A stretch of DNA of 64,000 bases from Adiantum capillus-veneris. Lineage: Eukaryota > Streptophyta > Polypodiopsida > Polypodiales > Pteridaceae. A program made the translations under genes and the position numbers. How positions within the stretch are numbered: position 1 is the first letter of the stretch; each line of letters starts with the position of its first letter. The notes under the pieces were generated by a model, which saw nothing but the letters and a program-made list of their open reading frames with translations, was not told where the DNA came from and made no database searches. Where the stretch lies: positions 113,891,049-113,955,048 of the forward strand of contig CM043953.1 in assembly GCA_014529385.2 (NCBI GenBank). Direction: 5' to 3'. Below are positions 60,446-64,000 of the stretch, piece by piece.

Positions 60446-60510
<65 letters not shown>
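60446..60510. repeat. (GA)n microsatellite, about 65 bp
   Basis: A pure GA tract upstream, in minus sense, of the PPR remnant. Confidence 0.97.
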
Positions 60511-60513
<3 letters not shown>

Positions 60514-60599
60514 CCCGATGGGGTCCCACCCAACCCTCTCAAGGGCCCCCACATAGTTGCAAATGCGGTATTTGCTTTTGATTGCATAGGAATGTACAC

Positions 60600-61088
60600 A
60601 CATGTGATACCTCAAGTGCAAAGTTTACTGACTTGAATGGGGAATGGTGCCACGGTAACTCTTCAAAATGAAGCACCTTTGGGCTGATTTGATGCACCTT
60701 TGGGTTTGTCTCGACGAGGGGTTGATGATGGTCACCAAGGGGTCGATGTGGGGTTGATTTACGCTCCCGATGTTAGAGGAAACAAGGGATGAAAGCTGGC
60801 TGCAAAAACCTACATATGGATGCAAAAATGCAGCCAATCTGCCCCATAAGCACGACTGAAACACAGAACTTGATGAAATAGATGATCGGTAGCAATTCAT
60901 GGAGCATATGCGTAGTGTGTAAGAGAGGCAAGGAGAGAAGGGAAGAAGAAGAAGAGACTGTAGACCTGTTTGATGGAGCTTGTGAGAGAATACCTCTCAC
61001 TCTCCTTATTGTTCATTATAACCAAGTGAATGAATAAGTGGGTGGTCGCCCACCCGGCCATAACCGGCCGCGGGCCTGAAACCCCACA
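60600..61088 (-). mobile_element. Probable 3' LTR of the minus-strand copia element
   Basis: The minus-sense LTR starts TGTGGGGTTTCAGG at 61088, directly after the polypurine-like CAAGTGGGAGAT. A TATAA-like box (GGTTATAATGAAC) follows near 61020. The corresponding point of the plus-strand relative is TGTTGGGATG at 30306. The distal end is not defined, so 60600 is approximate. Confidence 0.5.
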
Positions 61089-64000
61089 ATCTCCCACTTG
61101 AAGGTCAATGTGGCCCAAGTGGCTAAATAATGTAGGGACTACTATGTACAAATGTACAAAACCGTGAAGCATGATTGTAGCTTCACCCTACTCCCATCAT
61201 CTCTATGTAATGTGCAAACCGCTTTGGGGCTAGGCTCTTTGTTAGAGCATCCACTGGGTTTCCATCTGTGTGAACTTTGACTAACTCAATGCTTTTGCTA
61301 GCCAAAATATCTCATACCACATGATACCTGATCTCTATGTGTTTTGACTTGGAGTGAAACACGGGGTTTTTTGCTAACACAATCGCACTCTGATTGTCTC
61401 AATGTAGCACTGAAGTATGGTGTATACCAAAATCTCCCACTAGGCGAGATAACCACACATCTTCCTTACTGGAACTAGAAGCTGCAACATAATCTGCCTC
61501 AGTGGTGGAAGACAAAGTGCAATTCTGGATACATGATCTCCAAGAAACTTTGGCTCCTGCGAACAAGAAAGTAGCCAGATCTGGATCGCCTAGTGTCCAC
61601 ACAACCCATATAATCCGAATCAGTGTGTCCAACTATGGAAACATCATTGTTGCCAAAGTGTAAGCACTTGCCAGTTGAGCCCTTGATGTATCTCAAGATG
61701 TGCTTCACTGCTTTTCAATGGTTTCTTCTTGGATTTTCCATAAACCTGCTAACCACTTCCACTACATATGCAATGTCTGGCCGTGTGCTAACCATGGAAA
61801 ACATAAGACTGCCAACTACCAAAGAATATGACACCTTTGTCATCTCTGCCTTTTCAGCATCCGATTTGGGACAATCATGCTTGCTATGTTTCTTGTATGC
61901 AGCCATAGGGGTACTCAATGCTTTTCCCCCCTGTATATTAAAACGTTGCAAGACCTTGTGAATATACTCTTTCTGAGAAAGTTCAAGTATACCACGTTTG
62001 CGATCTCTCTTGATACACATACCAAGAAAGTGATGTGCATCGCCCAAATCTTTCATAGCAAACTGCTTGCTTAAGGCATCCTTGAGAAGTGCAATCTCAT
62101 CTTTTGACTTCCCGGCTATGAGTATATCATCCATGTATAAAATCAGAATGATGAGGGAACCGTCGTTCTACCTCTTTGTGTACAAGCAGTGATCCTCTTG
62201 GCTCCGTATGTAACCTTGGGACTGAATGTACGTGATGTACCATTGTTGTGAGCCTTGCTTTAATCCATACAAAGCTTTCTTGAATCTGCACACCAATTCT
62301 GCCCATGTTGGCTTCTCAGGCTTTATCACAAAACCTTTTGGCTGTTTCATGTAAACATCCTCTTCAAGATCCTCATGAAGAAACACTGTCTTCACATCCA
62401 TTTGGACCAATTCCAAGTCCTCGATTGCTACTCGACCAAGCACAAGATGCAATGTAGTCATCTTGAACACTAGAAAAAAGATTTCTTTGAAATCCACGCC
62501 TTTTGTTTGCTTGAACCCTTTAGAACCCAATCTTGCTTTATACTTGGGCTTGGGATCATCTGTGATATACATCTTCTTGTACACCCATTTGCATGGAAAT
62601 GCCTGTTTACCCGCAGGTAACTCTGTCAATTCCCAAGTTTCATTGGCTAAAATTGAGTTATACTCAGATTGCATAGCCTCTTTCCACTTCACACTATCAT
62701 CCGTTTAAATGGTCTCTTTGTAGCAAGTGGATTTACCACAATCAATGACTAGCAAGTAGTCTAATCCTAATTCAAAACTCTCGAGTGCACGAGATGTATG
62801 AGTAGATCTCCGAAGTGTCTGACTCCTAGATTCCGATCTCTCTAGAGCAACATGTGTGTGTGTACTAGTGGAGGGTGCATCACTAGCACATCCAATATTC
62901 AGAGTAACTGGCAGTGAGGAAATATCCTCAAATCGTCACCTCTGTGATACTCAATGTCTTTCACTAGCTTTTTATGCTCTTAGCCTCATTGAATATTACC
63001 TGGGAGTTGCGTATGACCTTCATAGATTCTGAGTGCCGGAGACATTATCCCATCTCTCCGTCTACACAATATCCAATGAAGATGCACTTGTGTGATTTGG
63101 GGACTAGCTTTTGTCTAAGCGCTTTTGGCACATGTGGGATTGCCTCACACCCAAATACATGTAATATGTCATAACTGGGCTCTTTGTGTACAAGCAGTGA
63201 TCAATTATGACATGTGGGATTGCATCACACCCAAATACATGTAATATGTCATAACCAGTGGAACCTTGTACTTTAGTGGTGTACTAGGTGACCAATTGAT
63301 CAAGTAAGCAGCTGTCGTAACAGCTTCTCCCCAAAATTCTTGAGGTAAGTTGGCCTTAGAAAACATAGAAGTGACCCGTTCTTGAATGGTTCTATTCATC
63401 CTTTCAGCCACACCGTTTTGGGCACGTGTGTAAGGCATGATAAACTGTCTTCTAATGCCTCTTTTTCTGCAAAAGTCCTTGAACTTGGAGGAGATGTACT
63501 TGTTTCCATTGTCACTGTGCAAAGCTTTAAGCTTTCTACCCGATTGGTTCTCTACCAATTCTAAGAAATTCTGAAAGACATTAAAGACATCGCTCTTCTC
63601 CTTCAAGAGATAAACCCACACCTTTCTAGTAGAGTCGTCTATGAATGTTAGGAAGTATAACACTCCCCCTAGAGACTTGACTGGCATAGGTCTGCACAAG
63701 TCTCTATTAATGAGATCTAGAGGACTCTCTAACTCCTTGTCCAAAGGTGATGATGTCAATCTAGTCTCTTTGCCATAGATACAATGCTCACATAAAGAGA
63801 AGTTAGAGTAATCCAACACAAGAATATAACCAGAATGCTGCAAAACTTTCATTCCCTTTTGACTCATATGTGCTAGCTGGCTATGCCACAACTTTGTAGA
63901 TTGTAGCTCGGCTACACAAATAGAATTCTTTTTCAAAGAAGAGACATAAAGTGAGTATAATGAGCCAAAATTTTGGCCTTTAAGCATGAACAGATTTCCC
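61089..64000 (-). pseudogene. Ty1/copia element (integrase, RT, RNase H)
   Basis: Minus-strand order: pre-integrase LWHSQLAHMSQKGMKVL with CEHC near 63780; integrase 63987-63205 with the three acidic positions in LINRDLCRPM, LHSDNGNKY and NGVAERMNRTIQE; RT 62692-62168 (WKEAMQSEYNSILANETWEL, CKWVYKKMY, VYMKQPKGFV, FKKALYGLKQGSQQWY) and 62150-61715 (LYMDDILIAGKS, FAMKDLGDAHHFLG); RNase H 61708-61399 (TDSDYMGCVDTRRSRSGYF, TTEADYVAASSSSKEDVWL) and on to about 61180. The 5' part runs off the window. Defects: in-frame TAG near 62168, frameshifts near 61715 and 61580, and a duplication between integrase and RT. Same family as 28019-30305 but better preserved. Confidence 0.9.
63129..63255. repeat. 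Duplication with templated filler in the copia element
   Basis: ACATGTGGGATTGC-TCACACC...ATGTCATAAC occurs at about 63130-63174 and 63208-63253. Between them, CTCTTTGTGTACAAGCAGTG (63181 onward) is a copy of 62172 onward in the RT region about 1 kb away. Confidence 0.8.

Overview
The window reads as nuclear DNA of a land plant, most likely a fern. The evidence is: spliced plant genes with GT-AG introns (a Golgi-type PMT methyltransferase and an AMT1 ammonium transporter); a decayed PLS-type pentatricopeptide repeat array whose wording (GNALVNMYAKCG, ITYACILKACG) resembles the very large fern PPR families; many broken Ty1/copia, Ty3/gypsy and LINE elements; and very many (GT)n, (GA)n, (CT)n and poly-C tracts. 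There is no bacterial gene organisation, rRNA or CRISPR. The fern assignment is inference.

Layout. 1-5200: leader, primer binding site (PBS) and LTR of an LTR retrotransposon (called B) on the minus strand, joined to the first half of a copia element (called A), also minus. 5400-6365: LINE remnant. 6351-12475: two direct copies of a roughly 1.3 kb repeat enclosing about 3.4 kb of non-coding DNA (LARD-like). 12480-15543: the 3' end and other LTR of B, then the second half of A, both on the plus strand. 15690-21036: a copia gag fragment (minus) and a gypsy element (minus) that carries a 248-bp MITE. 21.5-24.1 kb: a broken SWIM-finger sequence, tandem duplications and microsatellites. 24.1-26.4 kb: LINE (minus). 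28.0-30.3 kb: copia (plus) carrying a second MITE copy. 31.6-36.2 kb: gypsy (minus).

37.1-40.1 kb is an apparently intact six-exon PMT-family gene (plus, 616 aa). 40.8-43.2 kb holds two fold-back elements. 43.2-53.5 kb is repeat-rich with tRNA-like SINE remnants and no convincing gene. 53.6-57.1 kb is an apparently intact three-exon AMT1 gene (minus, 504 aa) with repeats in intron 1. 58.5-60.2 kb is a PPR pseudogene (minus). 60.6-64.0 kb is a copia element (minus) of the same family as the one at 28 kb.

Only PMT and AMT1 look functional. They are not related in function and sit as islands in nested transposons. The most informative structural signal is that LTR element B, inserted in copia element A with a 5-bp target duplication, is now split: its two LTRs, each still joined to the matching half of A and to one copy of the duplication, lie about 10 kb apart in opposite orientations. 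This is a footprint of an inversion, or a misassembly. Other notable items are a MITE family with perfect 8-bp target duplications, a fold-back element with inverted arrays of a short motif around a tRNA-like core, and an iterated hairpin array. All identities and family calls are by eye.
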